Below are positions 23,404 to 32,470 of a DNA stretch of 39,026 bases, piece by piece. Made by a program: the position numbers and the translations under genes. The notes under the pieces were generated by a model. That model was not told where the DNA came from, did no database searches, and saw only the letters and a program-made list of their open reading frames with translations. Origin of the DNA: Chloroflexota bacterium (lineage in GTDB: Bacteria > Chloroflexota > Limnocylindria > Limnocylindrales > CSP1-4). Where the stretch lies: positions 1 to 39,026 of the forward strand of contig PLLE01000041.1 of NCBI GenBank assembly GCA_003141245.1. The letters run 5' to 3'. Position 1 is the stretch's first letter, and the number at the start of each line of letters is the position of its first letter.

Positions 23404-25815
23404 ATGGAGCGGGGTCTGCGGGGTCGCCTGCACGCGTTCCCACGACTGGTGTCGGCGCGACGCGCGGCCACCGCGATTGCCGCGGCGATCGTCCTTGTCG
23501 TCGCCGGCGGCGTGGCTCTCGTAGCGGTCCGACACGGCCAGCCGGAGACCTCGCCCACAGCTCGAGCGTCCGCGGCGTTCGACTTCGAAACCGGCGGCTG
23601 GGGCTGGCAGCGGGTGGGAGACCCGGCGCCCGGGATGATTGGCCTGGTTCCGAGCGGGCTCGTCGGCGAGTGCGTCGTCGACGGCCTGCCCACGATCTGC
23701 ACCTCGAAGGACGCGGTCAGATGGTCGACGCAACCCGATCCGTCGATCGTGGCCACAGCCGGGGCAGTGCCATTCCACGGCTGGTCGGTGACGCACGGAG
23801 GGTCGGCCTGGGTCGCGACGAGTGTCATCGACGCTGGCATGTGGCATTCGAGCGACGGACTCCACTGGAGCGAGAGCGACGTCGGCGTTCCTGGGCTCGA
23901 GCACGCCAGGTTGCAGGCTTGGGGGGCCGGGGTGGCACTGCTCGGCGTGGCATCGGATGGCGCCACGTCGGGCCCGGTGCTCCTCAGGTCGTCCGATGGT
24001 GTGTCCTGGACGGCCGCAAGCCTGCCCGCCGGGGCCTCGAACCCGCAATTCGCTGGTGCGATTGGCGTCATTCTGGACAAGCCGGGGCTAAATGGGGGAG
24101 CGGGTGAGCTCTCGGCCTCGGCCGACGGCTCGTCCTGGGCGCCCGTGGCCCTGCCGGACGGATTGTCGGGCCTTATGTCGACGGTGCGGATCCCCGGCGG
24201 AGGCTTTGCCGGAGTTGCGTACTCGATGACCGTTGGCGACCGGACCTTCGTCACCTCTGCCGACGGCAGTTCGTGGGCGGCAGCGAGTGGCCTTGCCACG
24301 CCGATCTACTCATTCGCAGCTGTGGGAAACCGGCTTCTGGCGATAGCCCAGGTTGCGAGCACCGCCCTCGTCGGGCTGTACGAGTCGCCCGACGGCGCAA
24401 GCTGGACGCGCCTCGCGCTCATTGGCGGCTCGCCACTCCAGGGTTCGGTCCTGGTCTCGCTGGGCGACCGGGTCGCGCTCTACGATGGCTCGCGACTCGT
24501 GGCGGTCGGCTCGCCCCTCCCGGCCGGCTGGACATCGCCCACGCCGTCGCCGTCGCCGAGCGCCGGGACGCCCACACCTTCCTCTGGAGCCACCGCTGCG
24601 GCGACCTTCATTTCAGGCGGCTGGCGCTGGCATGAGCTGAACCTGAGCCCTGGCGAATCGGTCGTTCGGCTCCCGACCGGCTATGTCGGCCGTTGCGGCG
24701 ATTCGATGTGCACGTCCCCGAATGGCTGGACCTGGCAGACACCGCCCGATCCGGCAATCTTCGCCACGGACGGCCCGGCGCTCTTCACCCCGTTCAACGT
24801 CTCCCGTAGGCCTGATGGCGGGAACTACGTCCTAGCGGCCGCTGAAGGCGTCTGGTATTCGGCCGACGGGGTCCGCTGGCAGCCAAGCGGCGGCTCGAAC
24901 CTCACCGATGCGACCGTCCTGGCAGGCCCCGAGGGGTTTGCCGCGATCGCCCTGGTGGTAGCGGAGTCATCCGAGCGGCTGTTCCTCTCGAACGACGGGG
25001 AGACGTGGTCGCGCGCCCCGAAGAACATGGACCACTACTTCCTCCTCCAGGGTCACGGCGACACGTCTGCCGGCATCGTCGGCGGCGTGGATGGCAAAAC
25101 TGCATACATGTACTCGAAGGACGGTCGCCACTGGACGCCTGCCCACGTGCCGACTGGCGCCATCGGGTGGGCCATTCCGGCCCGCCTCGCCGACGGCAGC
25201 CTCCTAGCCGCCCCGGGCGGGGAGCTTCTGCTGCATTCGACCGACGGGCAGGCCTGGTCGAAGGTCAAGTTGTCCTGGCAGCCGACGTACACGTACATGG
25301 CCACCGAAGGAGATCGTGTTCTCGTCGTTGGAAGCCACGGCGACAGCGTTGGGCTGCTCTTCGAATCGACGGATTCGGCCCGGACGTTCCACCAGATCAT
25401 GGACGGCGTGGCCGCCGTTCAGCAGTTCGGCGATCTCGCGATGATCCAGACCGCGAGCGGTACCTTCGTCGGGACGCCGCTGTCGCCGGACGAGCTGGCA
25501 GCGACGACCCCCTCGCCGGAGAAGCCCATTGTTTCGCAGGCGCCAGCCTGGACCCCGGAGCCTTTGCCGACGGGTGGAATCTCGAAGGCGGAGGCGATCC
25601 GGATCGCGGTTGCGGCCGCACACGTGCCGGCGGACGAGGCGGCGACCGCGGGCGCAGGAGTGGGGCGCGGCTACGGCCCCGACGCGTTCGGGCGCTGGGT
25701 CTGGTCAGTGTCCTTCACCGAATATGACGGGGGCCCCCTTAACGCCCAGGGCATTTCGGTCGACGTCGACTACTACACCGGCGAGGTTCTCAGCGTGGGC
25801 CGCTGGATCTCGTAG
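23404..25815 (+). CDS. Membrane-anchored double beta-propeller protein with PepSY-like C-terminus
   Basis: An extracytoplasmic protein of 803 residues. ATG 23404 is chosen for GGAGG 6 nt upstream. A membrane helix lies at about residues 20-42. Two related halves follow, each starting with a G-G-W-x-W-x motif (GGWGWQRV; GGWRWHEL) and containing repeated Asp-box-like SxDGxxW motifs (SSDGLHWSES, SSDGVSWTAA, SADGSSWAPV; SADGVRWQPS, SNDGETWSRA, SKDGRHWTPA). These are typical of BNR/sialidase-type propellers, but no sialidase catalytic residues are evident. A Pro/Ser/Thr linker (about 378-405) joins the halves. The last 70 residues (ISKAEAIRIAVAAAHVPADE ... VDVDYYTGEVLSVGRW) look like a PepSY/YPEB domain. 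It is probably a surface binding protein; the internal duplication is clear, the function is not. Confidence 0.82.
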   Translation: MERGLRGRLHAFPRLVSARRAATAIAAAIVLVVAGGVALVAVRHGQPETSPTARASAAFDFETGGWGWQRVGDPAPGMIGLVPSGLVGECVVDGLPTICTSKDAVRWSTQPDPSIVATAGAVPFHGWSVTHGGSAWVATSVIDAGMWHSSDGLHWSESDVGVPGLEHARLQAWGAGVALLGVASDGATSGPVLLRSSDGVSWTAASLPAGASNPQFAGAIGVILDKPGLNGGAGELSASADGSSWAPVALPDGLSGLMSTVRIPGGGFAGVAYSMTVGDRTFVTSADGSSWAAASGLATPIYSFAAVGNRLLAIAQVASTALVGLYESPDGASWTRLALIGGSPLQGSVLVSLGDRVALYDGSRLVAVGSPLPAGWTSPTPSPSPSAGTPTPSSGATAAATFISGGWRWHELNLSPGESVVRLPTGYVGRCGDSMCTSPNGWTWQTPPDPAIFATDGPALFTPFNVSRRPDGGNYVLAAAEGVWYSADGVRWQPSGGSNLTDATVLAGPEGFAAIALVVAESSERLFLSNDGETWSRAPKNMDHYFLLQGHGDTSAGIVGGVDGKTAYMYSKDGRHWTPAHVPTGAIGWAIPARLADGSLLAAPGGELLLHSTDGQAWSKVKLSWQPTYTYMATEGDRVLVVGSHGDSVGLLFESTDSARTFHQIMDGVAAVQQFGDLAMIQTASGTFVGTPLSPDELAATTPSPEKPIVSQAPAWTPEPLPTGGISKAEAIRIAVAAAHVPADEAATAGAGVGRGYGPDAFGRWVWSVSFTEYDGGPLNAQGISVDVDYYTGEVLSVGRWIS

Positions 25816-25848
25816 ACGAACTGCAGTCGGCTATACCCGGCGCCTCCG

Positions 25849-25854
25849 TACAAT
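25849..25854 (+). promoter_or_regulatory. Candidate -10 box (TACAAT) for leaderless uvrC
   Basis: TACAAT lies 7 nt before the uvrC GTG start at 25862. There is no Shine-Dalgarno sequence, so transcription probably begins at or near the start codon. A -35 box is not obvious. Confidence 0.45.
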
Positions 25855-25861
25855 CTCCATC

Positions 25862-27712
25862 GTGACCCCCGACCTCGAAGCGACGCTCAAACGACTGCCC
25901 GACAGGCCGGGCGTGTACTTGATGAAAGACACGCGCGGGACGGTGATCTACGTCGGCAAGGCCCAGAGCCTGCGCAACCGCGTCCGCAGCTACTGGCAGA
26001 AGCAGACCGGCGGCGGCGAGAGCCAGCTCATCCGCAGCGTGATCGATCGGATCGCCGACCTCGAGTACACGATGACCGACTCTGTCAGTGAGGCGCTGCT
26101 GCTCGAGATCAACCTCGTCAAGCGCTACCGGCCTCGCTACAACATCCGGCTCAAGGACGACAAGAGCTACCCGTTCATCAAAATCACGCTGGCCGAGGAG
26201 TTCCCGCGGGTCGAACGGACGCGCAAGCTTCCGGCTGACGGCAGCCGCTACTTCGGGCCGTATGCGTCCGCGAGTAGCGTCGACGAGGCGATGAACCTGA
26301 TCCGGCGGATCTTCCCGTTCCGGACGTGCACGCTCGACATTCACGAAGGTCGAAAGGCGATCGAGCGACCCTGCCTCCTGTACCACATCAAGCGCTGCCA
26401 GGCGCCCTGCGTCGGCTACATCAGCAAGGCCGACTACAGGGCCCAGATCGAGCAGATCGAACGATTTCTCGAGGGTCGCCAGGAGGTCGTCGCTCGCGAG
26501 CTTTCGAATCAGATGCGGGCGGCGTCGGAAGCGACCGAATACGAGCGGGCGGCAGCGCTGCGCGACAAGGTGAGGGCCATCGAACGGACGATGGAGAGCC
26601 AGAAGATGGCCGCGCATTCCACGACCGAGGAGGACGTGCTGGGGCTGGCTCGCCAGGATGCGCAGGCCGCCGTGCAGCTCTTCGCGGTCCGCGGCGGGAA
26701 GATGGTCGGGCGGGACGTCTTCCTGCTCGACGCCCCTCGCGAATCGGACGACGCCACGGTGCTGGCGGGCTTCGTGCAGCAGTACTACGAACGCGCCACG
26801 AGCGTGCCGCCGGCCGTGCTGGTTCCCTGCGCGCCAGCGGATGCAGCCGACCTGGAGGCCTACCTGGCCGGCCGCAGGGGAGGGGCGGTCCGCTTCCACG
26901 TCCCGCAGCGCGGCGAGAAGCGCGAGCTGCTGGAGCTGGCGTCGCGCAACGCCACGGAGACGCTGGCGCGGGAGCATGCCCGCTGGCTGGCCGACCAGGG
27001 CAAGACGCTGGCTGCGCTCGAGGAGCTGGCCGAGGCGCTGGGGTTGGCCGGGCCGCCCGTTCGAATCGAGTGCTACGACATCAGCAACCTTCAAGGGGCG
27101 CAGTCGGTTGGGAGCATGGTCGTCTTCGAGGACGGCCGGCCGCGCACGGGCGAATACCGCCGCTTCCGGATCAAGACGGTCCAGGGTCCCAATGACTACG
27201 CCAGTCACCAGGAGGTGCTGCGGCGCCGCTTCAAGCGGGCGAAGTCGGGGGAGGAGGGGAGCGAGGAAGAGCTGCGCTGGCGGCTGCCGGATCTGGTGGT
27301 GATCGACGGCGGCAAGGGCCAGCTCTCGGCGGCGAAGGAGGTCCTCGGCGAGTTGGGCTACGACGACCTGGCGGTCGTCGGGCTCGCCAAGGAGCGCGAG
27401 GAGATCTTCCTGTCCGACCGCGAGGAGCCGGTGCTGCTGCCGACGACCTCGCCGGCGCTGTACCTGATGCAGCGGCTCCGGGACGAGGCCCACCGCTTCG
27501 CCATCACGTACCACCGCTCGTTGCGAGCCAGGGCGGCCACGCATTCAGCCTTCGACGACCTGCCCGGCGTGGGACCGAAGCGGCGGGCCGCACTGTTGCG
27601 AGTTTTCGGCTCGGCCAGACGCGTGCGCGAGGCGCCGCTCGAACAAGTGGCGGCCGTCCCCGGGATCGGGGCGGCGCTGGCGGCGAAGATCAAGGCCGGC
27701 CTGGAAGGGTAG
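25862..27712 (+). CDS. uvrC: UvrC, excinuclease ABC subunit C
   Basis: UvrC makes both incisions around a lesion marked by UvrA and UvrB. The 616-residue length is typical. Domain order: GIY-YIG nuclease (about residues 12-95, GVYLMKDTRGTVIYVGKAQS) for the 3' cut; Cys-rich segment RPCLLYHIKRCQAPCVGYI; UVR domain (about 200-240) that binds UvrB; RNase H-like nuclease (ECYDISNLQG ... VVIDGGKGQLSAAKEVL) for the 5' cut; and two helix-hairpin-helix motifs (FDDLPGVGPKRRAALLRVFG, VAAVPGIGAALAAKI). GTG 25862 gives the family N-terminus; the frame is open back to 25529, but this overlaps the preceding gene and is not UvrC-like. No Shine-Dalgarno; a -10-like TACAAT lies 7 nt upstream. Confidence 0.97.
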   Translation: MTPDLEATLKRLPDRPGVYLMKDTRGTVIYVGKAQSLRNRVRSYWQKQTGGGESQLIRSVIDRIADLEYTMTDSVSEALLLEINLVKRYRPRYNIRLKDDKSYPFIKITLAEEFPRVERTRKLPADGSRYFGPYASASSVDEAMNLIRRIFPFRTCTLDIHEGRKAIERPCLLYHIKRCQAPCVGYISKADYRAQIEQIERFLEGRQEVVARELSNQMRAASEATEYERAAALRDKVRAIERTMESQKMAAHSTTEEDVLGLARQDAQAAVQLFAVRGGKMVGRDVFLLDAPRESDDATVLAGFVQQYYERATSVPPAVLVPCAPADAADLEAYLAGRRGGAVRFHVPQRGEKRELLELASRNATETLAREHARWLADQGKTLAALEELAEALGLAGPPVRIECYDISNLQGAQSVGSMVVFEDGRPRTGEYRRFRIKTVQGPNDYASHQEVLRRRFKRAKSGEEGSEEELRWRLPDLVVIDGGKGQLSAAKEVLGELGYDDLAVVGLAKEREEIFLSDREEPVLLPTTSPALYLMQRLRDEAHRFAITYHRSLRARAATHSAFDDLPGVGPKRRAALLRVFGSARRVREAPLEQVAAVPGIGAALAAKIKAGLEG

Positions 27713-27782
27713 AGGAGCCCGTGTTCGGGGGCGAGGGGGGGGTCGGTGTGGTGCCGCTGCGCGCCGCCGGGGCGAACCCTGC

Positions 27783-27788
27783 TATCAT
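27783..27788 (+). promoter_or_regulatory. Candidate -10 box (TATCAT) for leaderless secD
   Basis: TATCAT lies 8 nt before the secD GTG start at 27797. No Shine-Dalgarno and no evident -35 box. It is close to consensus TATAAT. Confidence 0.42.
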
Positions 27789-27796
27789 CCCGCCTC

Positions 27797-29215
27797 GTGC
27801 GAAGACTCCTACCGCTCCTGATCCTCCTTCTCGGCGCGCTGGCGCTGTACATCGACTTCATGCCCGGTCCCAAGGGGCTGGGGGACGGCTCGAGATTCGT
27901 CGTCTTGAGCAACATCGACGCCGGTTTCACGCAGCCGCTCGAGACCAAGCTGGGCCTCGACCTGAAGGGCGGTTTCTCCATCCTGTATCAAGCCGTGCCG
28001 CCCAATGGCGGGATTCCGACGAGCGACCAGATGCAGACCATTCGGACGATCATGGAGGACCGCGTCAACGGCAAGGTTCCGGGCGAGACGATCGTGACGA
28101 CGCAGGGCAACGACCGTGTACTGGTGGAGGTTCCAGGGGCGCAGAACCCAGGGGACATCGCCGCGTTGGTCGGCAAGACTGGTAGCCTCGAGTTCGTCGC
28201 ACTTCCGCCGGCGGACTATGGATCCAACACGGCCACGGGAACGAAGGCTGTCCCGGCGAAGGATGAGAAGATCGACCCGTCGCTGCCGGTGATGTTCACT
28301 GGCGGCGATCTCGACGTTAGCAAGGTTCGCGCCCGCTACGACTCGACAATCACGCCGCCAGGCTGGGTCGTCGACTTCGGGTTCAAAGAGCCGGCGGCAA
28401 CCAACTTCGGCACCTGGTCCGCCAACAACGTAGGCAACTACTTCGCGATCGTCCTGGACGGCCAGGTTGTTTCCGCCCCCGTCATCCAAAGCGCGATCAC
28501 TGGCGGAAGCGGGTTCATCCAAGGCAGCTTCAACTCCGCTTCGGCCAACGATCTGGCGACGATCCTGGAATATGGCGCTCTCCCGTTCGCCGTCCATGAC
28601 ATCGCCGACTCCTCGATCCCGGCCACATTGGGCGCGAGTTTCCTGAACCAGACCCTGCTCGCGGGCGCCATCGGGATCCTGTTGGTGCTGGCCTTCATGC
28701 TGATCTACTACCGCCTGCCGGGTGCGGTTGCCTGCCTTGCGCTCGGTTACTACGCCGTCGCGGTCCTGGCGATCTTCCGCATCGTTCCGGTCACGTTGAC
28801 CCTTGCCGGCGTGGCGGGCTTCGTGCTCTCGGTGGGCATGGCCGTCGACGCCAACATCCTGATATTCGAGCGGACGAAAGAGGAGCTGCGGGCCGGCAAG
28901 ACGCTGATCGCGGCCACTGAGGCAGGCTTCAACAGGGCCTGGAACTCCATCCTGGACTCCAACGTTTCGAGCCTGATCACGGCCTCGATCCTGTACTTCG
29001 GGGGATCGTCCACGATCAAGGGCTTCGCCCTCGTGTTGATCATCGGCGTGGCGACTTCCATGTTCACGGCTGTGACCGTCTCGCGCAGCCTGATGCGGTT
29101 CGTCGTGAAGCAGAAGTTCGCCGAGAGAGCCTGGTTGTTCGGCGTCTCGAATGAGGAATTCCAGGCTCGGGCCCTGCCCGGTCGCTCGCGCAGGGAGGCC
29201 CGCGGTCGTGTTTGA
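27797..29215 (+). CDS. secD: SecD, protein translocase subunit
   Basis: SecD forms, with SecF, a proton-driven membrane complex that pulls exported proteins through the SecYEG channel. The 472-residue product starts with a membrane helix (RRLLPLLILLLGALALYIDF). The extracytoplasmic domain carries the D1 motif GLDLKGGFSILYQ, and five further helices follow from about nt 28630. The conserved SVGMAVDANILIFERTKEEL and AGFNRAWNSILDSNVSSLIT lie in the C-terminal part. GTG 27797 is chosen over GTG 27746 because the extra 17 residues are not conserved in type and a -10 box lies between. It overlaps secF by 8 nt, so both are translated together. Confidence 0.95.
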   Translation: MRRLLPLLILLLGALALYIDFMPGPKGLGDGSRFVVLSNIDAGFTQPLETKLGLDLKGGFSILYQAVPPNGGIPTSDQMQTIRTIMEDRVNGKVPGETIVTTQGNDRVLVEVPGAQNPGDIAALVGKTGSLEFVALPPADYGSNTATGTKAVPAKDEKIDPSLPVMFTGGDLDVSKVRARYDSTITPPGWVVDFGFKEPAATNFGTWSANNVGNYFAIVLDGQVVSAPVIQSAITGGSGFIQGSFNSASANDLATILEYGALPFAVHDIADSSIPATLGASFLNQTLLAGAIGILLVLAFMLIYYRLPGAVACLALGYYAVAVLAIFRIVPVTLTLAGVAGFVLSVGMAVDANILIFERTKEELRAGKTLIAATEAGFNRAWNSILDSNVSSLITASILYFGGSSTIKGFALVLIIGVATSMFTAVTVSRSLMRFVVKQKFAERAWLFGVSNEEFQARALPGRSRREARGRV

Positions 29216-30431
29216 CATCATCGGGAAGCGGAACTGGTTCTTCCTCTTCTCCGGACTTGTCGTCGTCCCGGGCTTCATCTTCATCCTGCTGACGCCCCTC
29301 ACCGGCGGTCAGGCCGGCCTGAAGTTCTCCGTCGACTACACCGGCGGGACGATCTGGGAAGTGCAGTTCAAGAACGCGAACGCCAGTACCGACGAGGTCG
29401 TGACCGTTCTCAAGGCGCACGGCATCGCCGACGCCGAGGTCAGCGAAGACTCCGCCCACTATTTCACGATCCGGACGAAGCAGACCAACCTCTTCCCGGA
29501 CTTGACCGCCGCGCCGCTGCCCTCGACCTCGCCGGCGGCGAGTGGCGCGAGCGCCAGCCCTTCGGCCTCTGGCTCCGCCGCCGCAAGCTCCTCGCCGACG
29601 GCCAGCGCTTCGCCCACCGCGAGCGCTTCGGTTGCTGCGAGCGCTTCGCCCACCGCGAGCCTCTCGCCGACGGCCAGCCCCTCGCCGACGCCCACCCCGG
29701 CTCCGGTGCTAGCCGGTATCGACCAGATCACCGGAAAAGGCTGTGAACTCCACCTCCCGGTCCAGGGTACCCCTCTGTTCGACATCGCGACCGCTCTGCA
29801 GTCCGATCCCAACCTCGGCCCGATCTCCTGCACGCGACAGCAGACGACGGTCGGCCCGGTCGTTAGTTCCGAGCTGATCCAGCAGGCCGTGCTCTTGATC
29901 CTGGTTGGCTCGATCGGCATCCTGATCTGGGTCGGGATCCGGTTCCACAGCATCAAGTTCGGCGCCACGGCGCTGGCGGCCCTGCTCCACGACGTTATCG
30001 TCGTGGTCGGCCTCTTCGCCATAATGGGCACGTTGTTCGGGGTGCAGATCGACGCCCTCTTCGTGACGGCCATGCTGACGGTCATCGGCTTCAGCGTTCA
30101 CGACACGATCGTCGTTTTCGACCGAATCCGCGAGAACAAGGCTCGCCACGCCGGTGAGCCTTTCGACGCGATCGTGAACCACTCCGTTCTGCAGACCTTC
30201 GGCCGGTCGATCAACACCAGCTTCACCGTGGTCCTGACGCTCACGGCGCTGCTTTTCTTCGCCGGCGCCTCGATCCACTACTTCGTGCTGGCATTGCTGA
30301 TCGGCATCGTCTCGGGCACCTATTCGTCGGTCTTCAACGCCAGCCCGTTGCTCGTGGTCTGGCAGCTCTGGGACGACCGCCGTCAGGCCGAGAGAATGGC
30401 CCTGGCACGCAGCGGCCGCCGAGGCAACTGA
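29208..30431 (+). CDS. secF: SecF, protein translocase subunit, with a repeat-containing loop
   Basis: SecF is the partner of SecD in the export motor. It has 407 residues. GTG 29208 starts within secD and has GGAGG 9 nt upstream. The first membrane helix (WFFLFSGLVVVPGFIFILL) is followed by the family motif FSVDYTGGTIWEVQF. Later come IRFHSIKFGATALAALLHDV, ALFVTAMLTVIGFSVHDTIV, VFDRIRENK and FGRSINTSFTVVLTLTALLF, all typical. An insertion of about 70 Ala/Ser/Pro/Thr residues splits the extracytoplasmic domain. Its core is six imperfect 18-bp repeats (29583-29690), each encoding six residues such as ASASPT. It is probably a flexible outside linker. The core is intact and the gene is presumably functional. 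Confidence 0.95.
   Translation: MFDIIGKRNWFFLFSGLVVVPGFIFILLTPLTGGQAGLKFSVDYTGGTIWEVQFKNANASTDEVVTVLKAHGIADAEVSEDSAHYFTIRTKQTNLFPDLTAAPLPSTSPAASGASASPSASGSAAASSSPTASASPTASASVAASASPTASLSPTASPSPTPTPAPVLAGIDQITGKGCELHLPVQGTPLFDIATALQSDPNLGPISCTRQQTTVGPVVSSELIQQAVLLILVGSIGILIWVGIRFHSIKFGATALAALLHDVIVVVGLFAIMGTLFGVQIDALFVTAMLTVIGFSVHDTIVVFDRIRENKARHAGEPFDAIVNHSVLQTFGRSINTSFTVVLTLTALLFFAGASIHYFVLALLIGIVSGTYSSVFNASPLLVVWQLWDDRRQAERMALARSGRRGN
29583..29690 (+). repeat. 18-bp in-frame tandem repeat inside secF
   Basis: Six imperfect 18-nt units start at 29583, 29601, 29619, 29637, 29655 and 29673 (consensus GCGAGCGCTTCGCCCACC) and encode ASxSPT hexapeptides. The reading frame is preserved because the period is a multiple of three. 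Confidence 0.85.
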
Positions 30432-30450
30432 CGCCGTCGTTCTGAAAGGT

Positions 30451-30467
30451 CCGCGCGTGTCGCGCGG
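30451..30467 (+). terminator. Candidate terminator hairpin after secDF
   Basis: CCGCGCG (30451-30457) and CGCGCGG (30461-30467) form a perfect 7-bp GC stem with a 3-nt loop, starting 20 nt after the secF stop. Only GTTAGT follows, so termination is plausible, not certain. Confidence 0.45.
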
Positions 30468-30497
30468 GTTAGTCGGCAGATACGCGGCAGATGATCC

Positions 30498-32375
30498 ATG
30501 CCTGTCATGCTGTCCGGCATGGTCGAGTCGCTCTTCCAGTGGGTCCCGCCGCCGGCCGCGGTGGTGGACCCGGCGTGCCTGGCGATCGGTCGCGAGCGCG
30601 GCATCTCCGAGCGGCTGCTGACGATCCTCGCCGCGCGCGGCGTCGCCGGCCCCGACGAGCTGCGCCGGTTCCTGGCCCCGGCCGAGGAGGGACTGCACGA
30701 TCCGCGGCTGCTCCCCGACGCCGAGGCGGCTCTCCTGCGGGTGACGCAGGCTCGGGCACGGGGCGAGCTGGTCCTCGTGTACGGCGACTTCGACGCCGAT
30801 GGACTGACGGGGCTGGCGATTCTCACGATCGTGCTGCGCCGGCTCGGCCTGGACGCCGAGGCGTACGCGCCCGAACGACTCGGCGACGGACACGGACTCT
30901 CGCTGCGGGCGATCGAGCGAGCCGCCGCGGAGGGTCGAACGCTGATCGTGACTGCCGATTGCGGGACGAGCAGCGGGCCCGAGATCGAGGAGGCCGGCCG
31001 GCGAGGGATAGATGTGCTCGTCACCGATCACCATCACGCGGCCACGTGGCCGGCCGCGGCGGCTGCCGTGGTCAACCCTCTGCGTGCCGACAGCCGGTAC
31101 CCCGATCGGCGCCTCACCGGCGCCGGCGTGGCCTGGAAGTTCGCCCAACTGCTGCTCGGCGAGGACGGCGGAAGCAACCTCTGCGACGTCGCCCGCGACC
31201 TGTCGGACCTGGCTCTGATCGGGACGGTCGCGGACGTGGCCCCGATCCTGGGCGAGAACCGGTCGATCGCAAGGCTTGGCCTGGAGCGGCTGCGCCATGC
31301 CACGAGACTCGGCTTGGCCGCGCTGCTGGGCCGCGCCGGAATCGCCGCCGAGAGAGTGGACCTGGATGACATCGGGTTCGCCGTGGCCCCACGCCTCAAC
31401 GCGGCCGGCAGGGTAGGAGAGGCGGCTCGAGCCGCGCGGCTGCTGTTGGCCGCGGATCGCGAGGAAGCGGACCGCCTGGCCGGCGAGATCGAGGCCGCCA
31501 ATACCGAGCGGCGAGGGCTGACGAAGAGCGCCCTGGCCGAGGCTCGGCTCGCCCTGGGGCTGGCCTCGGAAGGCGGCGGCCCGGACGGCCCAGAGGAGGC
31601 GTCGGGCGCCTCGCCGTTGGCCACGGTCGCGAACGTGCCACTCCCTGCCGCGCTGCTGATCCGCGGCGAGTGGCCGGTCGGCATCATCGGCCTGATCGCG
31701 GGCCGCCTGACCGACGAGACTGGCCGCCCGGCGGTCGTCGCTTCGGTCGTGGATGCCGAGGCCGGCCTGCTTCGGGCTTCGTGTCGCGGGCCGCAGGGCT
31801 GGAGCCTGGCTGAGGCGCTGATCGCGTGCGACGACCTGCTCGTGCGCCACGGCGGCCACGCCGCCGCCGCCGGTTTCGACATCGTGGCGGATCGTTGGCC
31901 GGAGTTCGAATTGCGCTTCCTTGCGCTGGCTGTATCCGCGCCTCGTCCGTCGGGTCGCGCCGAGCTTCGACTGGACATCGTTCTGCCTGCTGGCGCCATC
32001 GACTACCAGTTCGTCCGCGAGTTGGAGCTGCTTGAGCCAACCGGCCCGGGCAACCCCGCGCCGGCGCTCGGTCTGACGGGCTTCCGCGTTGTCAGGGCGC
32101 GTTCGGCAACGGGAGGACATACGCAACTCGTCCTGGGGAGAGGCCGGGACGTGCTGGACGCGGTGGCGTTCCGGAGACCGGATCTGGCCACGTCGCTGCG
32201 GGAGGGTGATCGAATCGACATCGTGGCGCATGCGGCCAGCCGCCGGTTCGGGGGTTTCGAGTCGATTCAGCTGGAGGTCCTGGACGTGGCAACCGCGGGT
32301 TCCGAGCCCGCGGTCTCGTCCCGCGGCGACGCCGGGGATGCGACTGTGGCCTCGAACCGGACGACTCCGGTATGA
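30498..32375 (+). CDS. recJ: RecJ, single-stranded-DNA-specific 5'-3' exonuclease
   Basis: RecJ is a DHH-superfamily nuclease that degrades single-stranded DNA from the 5' end in recombination and repair. The 625-residue protein shows the metal-binding motifs in order: VYGDFDADGLTG (about residue 95), TADCGTSSGPEI, VTDHHHA (about 176), and the DHHA1-domain glycine motif as GGHAAAAGFDI. An OB-fold (about residues 510-610) ends the protein, with VRARSATGGHTQLVLG. The start is uncertain: ATG 30498, 30507 and 30519 are in frame and none has a clear ribosome-binding site; the first is given. An Ala/Glu/Gly-rich loop (LGLASEGGGPDGPEEASGAS) precedes the DHHA1 domain. It stands alone between hairpins and the next promoter. 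Confidence 0.92.
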   Translation: MPVMLSGMVESLFQWVPPPAAVVDPACLAIGRERGISERLLTILAARGVAGPDELRRFLAPAEEGLHDPRLLPDAEAALLRVTQARARGELVLVYGDFDADGLTGLAILTIVLRRLGLDAEAYAPERLGDGHGLSLRAIERAAAEGRTLIVTADCGTSSGPEIEEAGRRGIDVLVTDHHHAATWPAAAAAVVNPLRADSRYPDRRLTGAGVAWKFAQLLLGEDGGSNLCDVARDLSDLALIGTVADVAPILGENRSIARLGLERLRHATRLGLAALLGRAGIAAERVDLDDIGFAVAPRLNAAGRVGEAARAARLLLAADREEADRLAGEIEAANTERRGLTKSALAEARLALGLASEGGGPDGPEEASGASPLATVANVPLPAALLIRGEWPVGIIGLIAGRLTDETGRPAVVASVVDAEAGLLRASCRGPQGWSLAEALIACDDLLVRHGGHAAAAGFDIVADRWPEFELRFLALAVSAPRPSGRAELRLDIVLPAGAIDYQFVRELELLEPTGPGNPAPALGLTGFRVVRARSATGGHTQLVLGRGRDVLDAVAFRRPDLATSLREGDRIDIVAHAASRRFGGFESIQLEVLDVATAGSEPAVSSRGDAGDATVASNRTTPV

Positions 32376-32470
32376 CCGATCACATCTCGACAGCGAACGG
32401 GTCCTCGGTCGAGCGGTCGAACTCCGGCGGTCGTCCGAGCGCCGTCGCCCCATTCCCGTCGCTCGTCGGC

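Noticed and set aside
25529-25861. N-terminal extension of uvrC
   Set aside because: Overlaps the 3' end of the propeller gene in another frame, is Arg-rich shadow sequence and not part of UvrC; GTG 25862 gives the normal N-terminus.
29709-32453. 914-residue minus-strand ORF opposite secF and recJ
   Set aside because: Shadow of two well-supported plus-strand genes; no domain, signal or ribosome-binding site.
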